From: Streptomyces jeddahensis
GTDB lineage: Bacteria; Actinomycetota; Actinomycetes; Streptomycetales; Streptomycetaceae
Assembly (NCBI RefSeq): GCF_001642995.1
Contig: NZ_LOHS01000053.1
Span: 20,150-84,149, forward strand
Reading direction: 5' to 3'
Length of the DNA: 64,000 nucleotides
The notes beneath the pieces were generated by a model. That model had not been told where the DNA came from. It saw nothing but the letters and a program-made list of their open reading frames with translations, and searched no databases. This document shows, one piece after another, positions 27,777-35,923 of the stretch. How positions within the stretch are numbered: position 1 is the stretch's first letter; each line of letters starts with the position of its first letter. The translations under genes were made by a program, and so were the position numbers.

Positions 27777-27887
27777 GCACCCGTCGGATCCGGACTTTCA
27801 AGTCTCCGCCACCGCATGCCTGTTCGGGCTCGGGGTACTCGACCTCGGCCCGGAACAGCCATACGGGACTCCAAGGAGGCGAGACTT

Positions 27888-28133
27888 ATGGGCCTGGGCG
27901 GATGCATCATCCTGATCGCCGCGGGGGCCATCCTCACGTTCGCGACCGACTGGGACATGAAGGGCGTCAACCTCGACGTGGTCGGGGTGATCCTCATGGC
28001 GGTCGGCCTCATCGGCGTGGCCACATTCAGCAGCATCGCAAGGCGCCGCCGCGTACTGATGCCACCGGGTTCCCCGGTGGTGGAGGAGAAACGGCACCAT
28101 CACCATGGGGGCGGGTACGGCGGCTACGAGTGA
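27888..28133 (+). CDS. Small two-span membrane protein (DUF6458-like)
   Basis: 81 aa. Two hydrophobic segments (CIILIAAGAILTFAT and VVGVILMAVGLIGVATF) are joined by a short loop WDMKGVNLD. The cytoplasmic-looking tail has RRRR and ends in HHHHGGGYGGYE. The ribosome site AAGGAGG lies 8 nt before ATG 27888. It resembles small actinobacterial DUF6458 proteins of unknown role; the His cluster could bind metal. It stands alone after the aminopeptidase. Confidence 0.8.
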   Translation: MGLGGCIILIAAGAILTFATDWDMKGVNLDVVGVILMAVGLIGVATFSSIARRRRVLMPPGSPVVEEKRHHHHGGGYGGYE

Positions 28134-28190
28134 CTACCGCTGTGGGGCGGTGGGCTCCGCCGTACCGCTGTGGGCAATCGTTCCGCAGGG

Positions 28191-28222
28191 CTGGGGGCAC
28201 CTCCCAGCGGTAGCTGGGGGAG
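28191..28222. repeat. 32-bp intergenic element, copy 2 (inverted)
   Basis: Reverse complement of the element at 21791-21822 with one base changed. It lies between two convergent genes, where a bidirectional terminator would be useful. Confidence 0.8.
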
Positions 28223-28284
28223 GGTGGGCACAGCCCCACGACGGCGGGTGACCCGACGCCGAACGGTGCCCACCCGGGCAGACG

Positions 28285-30129
28285 TCAGCCCTCGTCCATC
28301 CCGGCCAGCACGAGCGGCAGCCGCCCCACCCCGCCCGCCGCAAGGCGAACCGGCACCCCCCAGTCCTGCTGGTGCACATGGCAGGCCGGGTACTCGTTGG
28401 CGGGATCGTCATCGCACGAGGCCGCCATAGCGGACACGTGCAGAACCCCCTCCGGCACGGAGGGGTTGAGCTCGAGCACCCGCTCGAGCTCCGTCCCCGC
28501 ACCGTCCCCACCAAGCAGCAACTCCGGCGGCGTAGACGAGACGAGCAGCCTCGTCGACGGCCCATACCGCGTATCCAGCTTCTGCCCGGCCGGCGCCTGG
28601 AAGATCACGTCCAGCTGAAGCTTCCCGGGCGCGACCTCGGTCGCGGCCCGCTGCGTCCGGTGGGCGACCGACTCCACGCGCACGGCCTCCTCCGGCAGCC
28701 GCAGCCGCGTCAGCCGGTGCCGGGCCGACTCGACGACCACGATGTCGCCGGACTCGGCGAGCAGCACGGCATCGCTCGGCTCCCGCAGATCGGTGGCGAG
28801 CGTGGTCACCTCACCCGTCGCCGGGTCGTAGCGCCGCAGTGCGTGGTTGTACGTGTCGCTGACGGCGACGGAGCCGTCGGGGAGGGCGGTGACGCCGAGC
28901 GGGTGCTGGAAGAGGGCCTGCTCGGCGGCCCCGTCACGGTGCCCGAAGTCGAAGAGACCGGTGCCGACGGCGGTGTGCACGGAGCCGTCGAGGTCCACCC
29001 AGCGCAGGGCGGACGTCTCGGAGTCGGCCAGCCACAGCCGCTCCCCGTCGGCCGACACGGCGAGACCGGACGGCTGCGCGAACCAGGCCTCGGCGCCCGG
29101 CCCGTCGACGAGACCCTCGTTCGTCGTACCCGCCGCGACGGCCACGGCCTGCTCGACCGGGTCGTACGTCCACAGCTGGTGCACACCCGCCATGGCGATC
29201 CACACCTTGCCGCCGAAGACGGCCACGTCCCAGGGGGATGAGAGGTCCACCTCGCGGGCCGGGCCGCTGGTCGGCGAGCCCTGCCACCACTGGCGGCCGG
29301 TCCCGGCGAGCGTCGTGACCGCGCCGGTGGCGAGGTCGAGGCGGCGCAGCGCGTGGTTCACGGTGTCGGCGACGACGACCGCCGCCCCGTCCTCGATCAG
29401 CGCCAGACCCTGCGGCTCGCTGAAAGCCGCCGCGCCCGCCGCTCCGTCGGCGAAGCCGCGCTCGCCCGAGCCGATGCGCCGTACGACGCTCTCACCGTCG
29501 GCGGCCAGCTCGACCAGCTGATGCCGGGTCGTGTCGCTGACCAGGAAGTTCCCGGACGGCAGGAGCAGCGCCTTGCCGGGGAAGCGCAGGTCGGTCGCGA
29601 CGGGCTCCGGCGGGACGTAGGGTCCGTCGCCGCGCCGCAGGGTGCCCTTCGCCTCGTGCTCGGCCTCCAGCTCCTCCACAAGCTTCGCGATCGCGTGCGC
29701 ATGGCCCTCACCGGCGTGCTGCGCGACAACGTACCCCTCGGGATCGATGACGACGAGGGTGGGCCAGGCACGGACCGCGTACTGCTTCCAGGTGGCCAGC
29801 TCGGGGTCGTCGAGCACCGGGTGCTCGACGCCGTACCGCTCGACGGCGTCCACGACAGCCTGGTGCTCGGCCTCGTGCACGAACTTCGGCGAGTGCACAC
29901 CGATGATCACCACGGTGTCGCGGTGCTTCTCCTCCAGCTCACGCAGCTCATCCAGGACGTGCAGGCAGTTGATGCAGCAAAAGGTCCAAAAATCCAAAAC
30001 GACGATGCGTCCCCGCAGGTCGGCGAGGGTGTATTGCTGGCCGCCCGTGTTGAGCCAGCCGCCCTTGCCGATCAGCTCGGGGGCACGGACACGGGCACGG
30101 CGGGGCTGCGCGGAGGAGACGTCGTTCAT
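28285..30129 (-). CDS. NHL-repeat thioredoxin-like protein (NHLRC2 type)
   Basis: 614 aa. The N-terminal thioredoxin-like domain (about 15-165) has LDFWTFCCINCLHVLDEL, a redox-active CxxC (CINC) preceded by an extra Cys, and the cis-Pro region AWPTLVVIDPEG. From about 190 to 510, repeated LPDGS/LVSDT-type blades form an NHL beta-propeller. A C-terminal beta domain of about 100 residues follows. The arrangement matches human NHLRC2 and bacterial homologues, whose thiol substrate is unknown. No signal peptide is visible, so it is probably cytosolic. It is a single gene on this strand. Confidence 0.85.
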   Translation of the reverse strand: MNDVSSAQPRRARVRAPELIGKGGWLNTGGQQYTLADLRGRIVVLDFWTFCCINCLHVLDELRELEEKHRDTVVIIGVHSPKFVHEAEHQAVVDAVERYGVEHPVLDDPELATWKQYAVRAWPTLVVIDPEGYVVAQHAGEGHAHAIAKLVEELEAEHEAKGTLRRGDGPYVPPEPVATDLRFPGKALLLPSGNFLVSDTTRHQLVELAADGESVVRRIGSGERGFADGAAGAAAFSEPQGLALIEDGAAVVVADTVNHALRRLDLATGAVTTLAGTGRQWWQGSPTSGPAREVDLSSPWDVAVFGGKVWIAMAGVHQLWTYDPVEQAVAVAAGTTNEGLVDGPGAEAWFAQPSGLAVSADGERLWLADSETSALRWVDLDGSVHTAVGTGLFDFGHRDGAAEQALFQHPLGVTALPDGSVAVSDTYNHALRRYDPATGEVTTLATDLREPSDAVLLAESGDIVVVESARHRLTRLRLPEEAVRVESVAHRTQRAATEVAPGKLQLDVIFQAPAGQKLDTRYGPSTRLLVSSTPPELLLGGDGAGTELERVLELNPSVPEGVLHVSAMAASCDDDPANEYPACHVHQQDWGVPVRLAAGGVGRLPLVLAGMDEG

Positions 30130-30185
30130 CCCTCAAGGGTGCCATCACGCGAGAGCATGCCCGGTCGTGGCGTCCACGCCTCGAC

Positions 30186-30317
30186 GTGATCGCCCGGAGC
30201 AGCGGTCTGGGCACAGCGGCCAGCCTGCGCGCCCGGCTGCGCCGCGAGACGGGGCTCAGCCCGTCGGGCTACCGGCGGCGTTTCGGCTCGGCTGCCGGGG
30301 AACCCCTGAGCGCATGA
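30186..30317 (+). pseudogene. C-terminal scrap of an AraC-family regulator
   Basis: About 40 codons read IARSSGLGTAASLRARL, then GLSPSGYRRRFG, the second helix-turn-helix of AraC/GlxA-type regulators. Nothing upstream supplies the rest, because the divergent NHL gene begins at 30129. The stop TGA at 30315-30317 overlaps the ATG of the next gene. Confidence 0.65.
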
Positions 30318-30814
30318 GATACCTCGTACGCGACCGGATCCTCGGCATCGGTGACGACTACTGGATCGAGGACGAGCAGGGCGGCAAGGCGTTTCTCGTC
30401 GACGGGAAGGCGATGCGTCTGCGGGACACCTTCGAACTGAAGGATCCGACGGGCCGGGTGCTGATCGTCGTCCGGCAGAAGATGCTCGCGCTGCGCGACA
30501 CCATGGTGATCGAGCGGGACGGCGAGTCCCTGGCCACCGTGAAGCGCAAGCGGCTGTCGCTTCTGCGCAACCACTATCGCGTGGCCCTGGCCGACGGCAC
30601 CGAAATGGACGTCAGCGGGAAGATCCTCGACCGCGAGTTCACGATCGAACTCGACCATCGGCAGCTCGCCCGCATCTCGCGCCGTTGGCTGCACGTACGC
30701 GAGACGTACGGAGTCGACATCCTGGACGAGCAAGCCGACCCGTCATTGCTGATCGCAGTCACGGTGTGTGTGATCCAGTTGGCGGACAAGCAACGGAGGC
30801 TGGGACAGGTGTAG
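30314..30814 (+). CDS. LURP-one-related (LOR) / scramblase-like fold protein
   Basis: 166 aa, Tubby/LOR-like beta-barrel family (DUF567). Visible family features are MRYLVRDRILGIGDDYWIEDE, AFLVDGKAMRLRDTFELKD and the alternating beta pattern through VSGKILDREFTIE, then HVRETYGVDIL near the C-terminus. Bacterial members have no settled function. ATG 30314 overlaps the stop of an AraC-regulator scrap, so expression signals may have been borrowed from that lost gene. A hairpin shared with the convergent nitrilase gene follows. Confidence 0.82.
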   Translation: MRYLVRDRILGIGDDYWIEDEQGGKAFLVDGKAMRLRDTFELKDPTGRVLIVVRQKMLALRDTMVIERDGESLATVKRKRLSLLRNHYRVALADGTEMDVSGKILDREFTIELDHRQLARISRRWLHVRETYGVDILDEQADPSLLIAVTVCVIQLADKQRRLGQV

Positions 30815-30847
30815 GCGTGCGATGGTGACGGAGCGCAGCCCCTAAAA

Positions 30848-30872
30848 CGCCGCGCCCGTCACCGGCGCGGCG
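30848..30872. terminator. Bidirectional hairpin between LOR and nitrilase genes
   Basis: CGCCGCGCC and GGCGCGGCG flank a 7-nt loop. The hairpin overlaps the nitrilase stop on the minus strand and follows the LOR stop on the plus strand. Confidence 0.7.
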
Positions 30873-31653
30873 CGTCCAGCCCCAGCACCCGGTCCTTCAG
30901 CGCCGGGAACTGCTCACGGGTCGTGGACACGCGGCCCGGGTCGAGCTCCACGGTGAGGACCTCCTCGCCCGCCCCGGCCTCGCCGAGCACCTCGCCCCAC
31001 GGGTCGACCACGATGCTGTGCCCCGCCTGGGGCACCCCCGCATGCGTACCGGCCGTCCCGCACGCCAGCACGTACGCCTGGTTCTCGACGGCCCGCGCCT
31101 GGGCGAGCAGCGTCCAGTGGGACCGCCGCCTCTCCGGCCAGCCCGCCGGGATGACCAGCAGTTCGGCTCCCGCGTCGACCAGCCCGCGGAACAGCTCGGG
31201 GAAGCGGAGGTCGTAGCAGGTGGCGAGGCCGGCCGCCGTGCCCGGCAGCCGCACCGTGACCAGGCTGCTGCCCGCGCCCATCAGCACGGCCTCGCCCTTG
31301 TCGAAGCCGAAGCGGTGGATCTTGCGGTAGGCGGCGGCGAGCTGCCCGTCGGGCGAGAAGACGAGCGAGGTGTTGTAGAGGGGGCCGTCAGGGTCCCTCT
31401 CCGGGATCGAGCCGGCATGCAGCCATACGCCCGCGTCGCTCGCGGCCTTCGCCATCACCTCGTACGTGGGGCCCTCCAGGGGCTCGGCCTCGGCGGCGAA
31501 CGACTCGTAGGCGAAGGCGCCCGTGGTCCACAGCTCGGGCAGCACGACGAGATCGGCGCCCGCCTGTTCCCTCACCAGAGAGGCCGCGCGCTCCCGTCGG
31601 GAATCGATCGATTCGTCATCGTCTACGCCGATCTGGATGAGCGAAGCGCGCAC
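30859..31653 (-). CDS. Carbon-nitrogen hydrolase (nitrilase/omega-amidase family)
   Basis: 264 aa cytosolic amidase-type enzyme. The Glu-Lys-Cys triad is visible: E40 in VVLPELW, K111 in YRKIHRFG and C146 in LATCYDLRFPEL. The DLRFPELFR context resembles omega-amidase/Nit2-like or deaminated-glutathione amidase proteins. GTG 31653 is chosen because conserved sequence begins there; the longer frame upstream to 31704 looks non-coding. The substrate is not fixed by sequence. It is divergent from the mycothiol-dependent gene. Confidence 0.88.
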   Translation of the reverse strand: MRASLIQIGVDDDESIDSRRERAASLVREQAGADLVVLPELWTTGAFAYESFAAEAEPLEGPTYEVMAKAASDAGVWLHAGSIPERDPDGPLYNTSLVFSPDGQLAAAYRKIHRFGFDKGEAVLMGAGSSLVTVRLPGTAAGLATCYDLRFPELFRGLVDAGAELLVIPAGWPERRRSHWTLLAQARAVENQAYVLACGTAGTHAGVPQAGHSIVVDPWGEVLGEAGAGEEVLTVELDPGRVSTTREQFPALKDRVLGLDAPRR

Positions 31654-31802
31654 AGTACCACCGTCCTGGCATTCGACCCGTCCACGCGGGCCTACGATCG
31701 TCACACGAAAGCACTGCCGGGGTGCCTTCAGGCAGCGTAACTTAGCTGCGAAGCCTCCCAGCCAGTCCGTTCCGCCCGTGCACCAACCGTCCGAGGGGTC
31801 CC

Positions 31803-32627
31803 GTGAGCCTCCATCCCAGCCTTCAGACCTATGCCGACGCCTGGACCCACTCCGTGGAAGCGATAACCGAGCTGGTGCAGCCGCTCGTCGAGGGCGAGTG
31901 GAACAGGGCGACGCCCTGCCCGGGCTGGTCGGTGCGGGACATCGTCTCCCATGTCATCGGCCTGGACTGCGAGATGCTGGGCGACCCGCGGCCGATCCAC
32001 ACGCTGCCGCGCGATCTGTACCACGTGAAGACCGACCACCAGCGCTATATGGAGATGCAGGTCGATGTGCGGCGGCACCACACCGCACCCGAGATGACCT
32101 CCGAACTGGAGTACACGGTCATCCGCCGCATGCGGCAGCTGCGCAACGAGGGCCGGCATCCGGAGGCCACGGTCCGCGGGCCGCTGGGCACCGAGCAGAC
32201 CCTGGAACACGCGATGCGGATGCGGGCGTTCGACATCTGGGTGCACGAACAGGACCTGCGCGCGGCTCTCGGGCAGCCCGGCAACCTCGACTCCCCCGGC
32301 GCCTACGTCACCCGTGACGTGCTGCTGGCGGCGCTGCCCAAGGTGGTCGCCAAGGACGCGGGGGCGCCGGCGAATTCGGCGGTCGTCTTCGACGTGAACG
32401 GTCCGGTGGACTTCCTGCGCACGGTCCGCGTGGACGCCGAGGGCCGCGGCACCATCGACGGCGCCCCGTCCCTCGGACCCGCGGTGACGCTGAGCATGGA
32501 CTGGGAGACGTACTACCGCCTGGCCTGCGGCCGCGTACAGCCGCTGGACGTCGCGGACGGGGTGAAGTCGGAGGGCGACCAGGACCTGGCGGCAGCGATC
32601 CTGCGGCACTTCGCGGTGACGCCGTAA
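31803..32627 (+). CDS. Maleylpyruvate isomerase-family mycothiol-dependent enzyme
   Basis: 274 aa, DinB-like metalloprotein of the actinobacterial MDMPI family. The N-terminal four-helix part carries RATPCPGWSVRDIVSHVIGLD (metal His) and later RMRAFDIWVHEQDLR, with the other metal-ligand region. The C-terminal SCP2-like part starts around 180. Such proteins use mycothiol as thiol cofactor for isomerisations, transfers or detoxification. Start is GTG 31803 with weak spacing. It is a single gene, convergent with the MFS gene and separated from it by a palindrome. Confidence 0.85.
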   Translation: MSLHPSLQTYADAWTHSVEAITELVQPLVEGEWNRATPCPGWSVRDIVSHVIGLDCEMLGDPRPIHTLPRDLYHVKTDHQRYMEMQVDVRRHHTAPEMTSELEYTVIRRMRQLRNEGRHPEATVRGPLGTEQTLEHAMRMRAFDIWVHEQDLRAALGQPGNLDSPGAYVTRDVLLAALPKVVAKDAGAPANSAVVFDVNGPVDFLRTVRVDAEGRGTIDGAPSLGPAVTLSMDWETYYRLACGRVQPLDVADGVKSEGDQDLAAAILRHFAVTP

Positions 32628-32652
32628 CCTTCATGCCCGTCCGATCGGGGGT

Positions 32653-32671
32653 CTGGGGGCGGAGCCCCCAG
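32653..32671. repeat. Dispersed palindrome CTGGGGGCGGAGCCCCCAG
   Basis: A 7-bp stem hairpin between the convergent MDMPI and MFS genes, identical to the copy at 43577-43595. Probably a bidirectional terminator. Confidence 0.75.
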
Positions 32672-32673
32672 AC

Positions 32674-33993
32674 CTACGCCGGAACGTGCACAGCCTCCAC
32701 CCGCGAGGCGACCAACCGCTCCCGCTCCCGCCGAACCGCCCGCTTCCGCAGCCGCAGCACCTGGCTGAGCCCCACCGCCTGCAGCATGAAGATCACGGAG
32801 AACGCCACGCGGTAGTTCCCGCCGGTCGCATCCAGCAGCACGCCCACCGCGAACAGCGTCGTCATGGAGGCGGTGAAGCCGCCGATGTTGACGATGCCGG
32901 ACGCCGTGCCCTGACGCTCCGGCAGGTTCGCGGGCCGGGCGAAGTCGAAGCCGATCATCGAGGCCGGTCCGCAGGCGCCGAGCACCGTGCACAGCACGAT
33001 GAGCAGCCACATCGGGGCGTGGTCGCCCGGGTAGGCGAGCGTGGCCGCCCAGGCCACCGCCGTCGCCGTGACCGTGCCGATCGCCAGCGGGGTCCGAGCG
33101 GCGTGGTGCCGCTGGACGATCTGCCCGTAGACGAGGCCGATCGCCAGGTTGGACACGACGACCAGGGTGAGCAGTTCGCCTGCGGAGCCCCGGGACAGGC
33201 CCTGCGCCTCGACGAGGAACGGCAGGCCCCACAGCAGCAGGAACACCATCGCCGGGAACTGCGTCGTGAAGTGCACCCACATGCCGAGCCGGGTGCCGGG
33301 CTCGCGCCAGGCCGCCGCGATCTGGCGGCGTACGTACGCGGCGCCCTGGTGCGGCAGCGGCTCCGGTTCGTGCCCCTCGGGGTGGTCCTTGAGGAAGAGC
33401 ACCACCAGGACGAGGACGACGACGCCGGCGAGCGCGCTGCCGCCGAACGCGGCGGTCCAGCCGATCCCCTGGAGCAGTTGGGCCAGCACCATCGTGGAGA
33501 CGAGGTTGCCCGCGACGCCGGCGAGGCCCGCGAGCTGCCCGACCAGCGGCCCGCGGCGGGCCGGGAACCAGCGGCTGCCAAGACGCAGCACGCTGATGAA
33601 CGTCATCGCGTCACCGCAGCCCAGCAGCGCGCGTGCGGCCAGCGCCGTCCCGTACGACGGGGACAGCGCGAAGCCGAGCTGGCCGGCCGTGAACAGCACG
33701 GCGCCCAGGGTCAGCACCTTCCTGGTACCGAGCCGGTCGACGAGCAGGCCGACGGGTATCTGCATGCCCGCGTAGACGAGCAGTTGGAGGATCGAGAAGG
33801 TCGACAGCGCGGAGGCGTTGATGTGGAACCGGTCGACGGCGTCCAGGCCCGCGACGCCGAGCGAGGTGCGGAAGATGACGGCGACGAAGTAGACGGAGAC
33901 GCCGATCGACCAGACGGCGACGGCGCGCCGGCCGCCGGGAGGATCGCCGGGCAGGGAGCCCCGGAACGACGTCGAGGACGCGGAGGAGCTCAT
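32674..33993 (-). CDS. Major facilitator superfamily transporter
   Basis: 439 aa with about 12 membrane spans. The MFS motif between spans 2 and 3 is present as GLLVDRLGTRKVLTLG. Resemblance is to nitrate/sugar-phosphate-like MFS antiporters annotated in actinomycetes; the cargo is unknown. Its ATG at 33993 overlaps the stop of the upstream GntR regulator (ATGA), so the two are translationally coupled and the regulator probably controls the transporter in response to its substrate. The C-terminus is Arg-rich. Confidence 0.87.
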   Translation of the reverse strand: MSSSASSTSFRGSLPGDPPGGRRAVAVWSIGVSVYFVAVIFRTSLGVAGLDAVDRFHINASALSTFSILQLLVYAGMQIPVGLLVDRLGTRKVLTLGAVLFTAGQLGFALSPSYGTALAARALLGCGDAMTFISVLRLGSRWFPARRGPLVGQLAGLAGVAGNLVSTMVLAQLLQGIGWTAAFGGSALAGVVVLVLVVLFLKDHPEGHEPEPLPHQGAAYVRRQIAAAWREPGTRLGMWVHFTTQFPAMVFLLLWGLPFLVEAQGLSRGSAGELLTLVVVSNLAIGLVYGQIVQRHHAARTPLAIGTVTATAVAWAATLAYPGDHAPMWLLIVLCTVLGACGPASMIGFDFARPANLPERQGTASGIVNIGGFTASMTTLFAVGVLLDATGGNYRVAFSVIFMLQAVGLSQVLRLRKRAVRRERERLVASRVEAVHVPA

Positions 33994-34685
33994 CGGACCT
34001 CGCCCCGCGCCAGGTGGGAGAACCAGTCGACGTGCCGGTGGACGACGGCGACGGCCGCCTCGCCGTCGCCCGAGCGCAGGGCGTCGAGGATCTCCTGGTG
34101 CTCGACGAGGGTCTTGGCGATCCGGTCGGGGTGCGAGTGCAGCACGGCGACTCCCATCCTGAGCTGACGGTCACGCAGTTGGTCGTAGAGGCGCGAGAGG
34201 ATCTCGTTGCCGCCGCTGCGCACGATCTCCGCGTGGAAGCAGCGGTCGGTGATCGCCGCCTCGGCCAGGTCTCCGGCCGCGGCCTGCTCCTTTTGCTTCT
34301 CGAGCAACTCCTCAAGGCGGGCGATCAGTTGCGGGGACGCGGGCACCGCCTTGCGCGCGGCATGCTCCTCGACGAGCAGGCGGGTCTCGACGACATCCGC
34401 GATCTCCTGAGCGGAGACGGGCAGGACCAGCGCGCCCTTCTTCGGGTAGAGCTTGATGAGCCCTTCGACCTCCAGCCGGAGCAGAGCCTCGCGTACCGGC
34501 GTACGGGAGACGCCGACGGCCTCGGCGAGCTCGCCCTCGGTGAGCAGCGTCCCACCCTCGTAAACCCGCTCGAGGACCGACCTCTTGACGTGGTGATAGA
34601 CGCGGTCGGCGGCGGGCGGCTGCTTGGCGGATGCAGGAGCGGAGGCGGGGGCGGGGGCGGCGGACGAGAGCGGGCCTGAAGGCAT
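33990..34685 (-). CDS. GntR-family (FadR/FCD-type) transcriptional regulator
   Basis: 231 aa. After a Pro/Ala-rich N-terminus (about 1-30), a winged helix-turn-helix reads LTEGELAEAVGVSRTPVREALLRLEVEGLI. The FCD ligand-binding domain follows, with metal-site residues in DRCFHAEIVRSGGN and ILDALRSGDGEAAVAVVHRHV. ATG 34685 has no ribosome site. TATGAT sits 6 nt upstream, suggesting a leaderless mRNA. It overlaps the MFS start as ATGA. It may repress its own operon. The effector is unknown. Confidence 0.88.
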   Translation of the reverse strand: MPSGPLSSAAPAPASAPASAKQPPAADRVYHHVKRSVLERVYEGGTLLTEGELAEAVGVSRTPVREALLRLEVEGLIKLYPKKGALVLPVSAQEIADVVETRLLVEEHAARKAVPASPQLIARLEELLEKQKEQAAAGDLAEAAITDRCFHAEIVRSGGNEILSRLYDQLRDRQLRMGVAVLHSHPDRIAKTLVEHQEILDALRSGDGEAAVAVVHRHVDWFSHLARGEVR

Positions 34686-34691
34686 GCGCAC

Positions 34692-34697
34692 ATCATA
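34692..34697 (-). promoter_or_regulatory. -10 hexamer for a leaderless GntR transcript
   Basis: TATGAT read on the minus strand, followed by 6 nt and then ATG. The -35 region (GACCTT, 17-nt spacer) is weak, so activation or a minor sigma factor is possible. Confidence 0.45.
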
Positions 34698-34848
34698 GAT
34701 ACAACACGTACGCAAGGTCGCCCCTCGTCCACGATGCGGACTGAAAAGCCCTCAACGCCCGCTTGTGTAACCCACGTCACAGACTCGACCCGGTTTGCCG
34801 TACATCCCTTTTCGGCCGTCGATCGTCTGTGCGGGAGACGGCATTCTC

Positions 34849-35832
34849 ATGTGCCGTTTTCTCAGGGGATTCCGCGCAACCGGAGCGTTCACTTTGATAA
34901 CCGGCTTTAGAGGCAGGCGTATCCGCAGAGCCGCCGCCGTCGTCCTCACCATCGGCGCCGTGCTGGCAGGCGGGGCCCTGGCGGCGCCTGCGCAGGCCGC
35001 CACCGCGCCCTCCAACAGCGCCAAGGGCGCCTATCTGCTGGACAACGCGTCCGGCACCCAGATCTACAGCAAGTACGGGAACACCCGTCGGCCGATGGCC
35101 AGCACAACGAAGATCATGACGGCCCGCGTCGTGCTCAGCCAGACGAACCTCGACCTGGACCGCAAGGTCACCATCCGGCAGGCCTACCGCGACTACGTCG
35201 CCGCGAAGGGCGCCAGCACGGCCGACCTCAAGACCGGCGACCGGCCGACCGTCCGTCAGCTGCTCTACGCGATGATGCTGCCGTCCGGCTGCGACGCCGC
35301 GTACGCCCTGGCCGACACCTTCGGCACCGGCGACACGCGCGCGGCGCGCGTGAAGTCCTTCATCGGCAAGATGAACAAGAAGGCCGCCGATCTGGGCCTG
35401 ACGAACACCAAGTTCGACTCCTTCGACGGCATCTCCACGACCGGGAACAACTACACGACGCCGAAGGACCTCGCGAACCTCGCGCGCAGCGCGATGAAGT
35501 ACTCGACGTTCCGCACCATCGTGAAGACCCAGAAGACCGTGCGGTACGTGCCGACCAGCACCGGCGGCACTCGCACCTACACCTGGTACAACACCAACAA
35601 GCTGCTGGGCTCGTACACCGGTGCGATCGGCGTGAAGACCGGCACCAGCTCGTCGGCCGGCCCGTGCCTCGTCTTCGCGGCCACGCGCGGCGACCGGACC
35701 CTGATCGGGGTCGTCCTCAACGACACCAACCGCTTCACGGACGCGGCGAAGCTGCTGGACTACGGCTTCGGTACGAACACCGCGTCGACGATGCAGCTGC
35801 GGACGCTGCCGAGCGGCGCACAACAGGACTGA
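34849..35832 (+). CDS. D-Ala-D-Ala carboxypeptidase/transpeptidase, K15 type (S11 family)
   Basis: 327 aa secreted penicillin-binding protein acting on peptidoglycan stem peptides. A signal peptide ends near AAPAQA|AT (residue 50). Active-site motifs are S85-T-T-K88 (nucleophile Ser), S146-G-C148 and K263-T-G265. The SGC in place of SxN, and the surrounding SGCDAAYALAD, match the Streptomyces K15 DD-transpeptidase closely as I remember it. ATG 34849 has GGGAGA about 8 nt upstream; TTG 34795 is an in-frame but less likely start. No membrane anchor follows the catalytic domain, so it may be released or loosely bound. Confidence 0.9.
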   Translation: MCRFLRGFRATGAFTLITGFRGRRIRRAAAVVLTIGAVLAGGALAAPAQAATAPSNSAKGAYLLDNASGTQIYSKYGNTRRPMASTTKIMTARVVLSQTNLDLDRKVTIRQAYRDYVAAKGASTADLKTGDRPTVRQLLYAMMLPSGCDAAYALADTFGTGDTRAARVKSFIGKMNKKAADLGLTNTKFDSFDGISTTGNNYTTPKDLANLARSAMKYSTFRTIVKTQKTVRYVPTSTGGTRTYTWYNTNKLLGSYTGAIGVKTGTSSSAGPCLVFAATRGDRTLIGVVLNDTNRFTDAAKLLDYGFGTNTASTMQLRTLPSGAQQD

Positions 35833-35838
35833 CATGTA

Positions 35839-35881
35839 CGGCTCGAGGGGTGCCCAGCACCGCCGGACACCCCTCGAGCCG
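35839..35881. terminator. Bidirectional hairpin between DD-peptidase and bkd operon
   Basis: CGGCTCGAGGGGTG pairs with CACCCCTCGAGCCG (14-bp stem) across a 15-nt loop, between two convergent transcription units. Confidence 0.85.
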
Positions 35882-35923
35882 CGGCCGCCCCTGATCCGGC
35901 CGCATACGTCCTGATCTGGCCGC

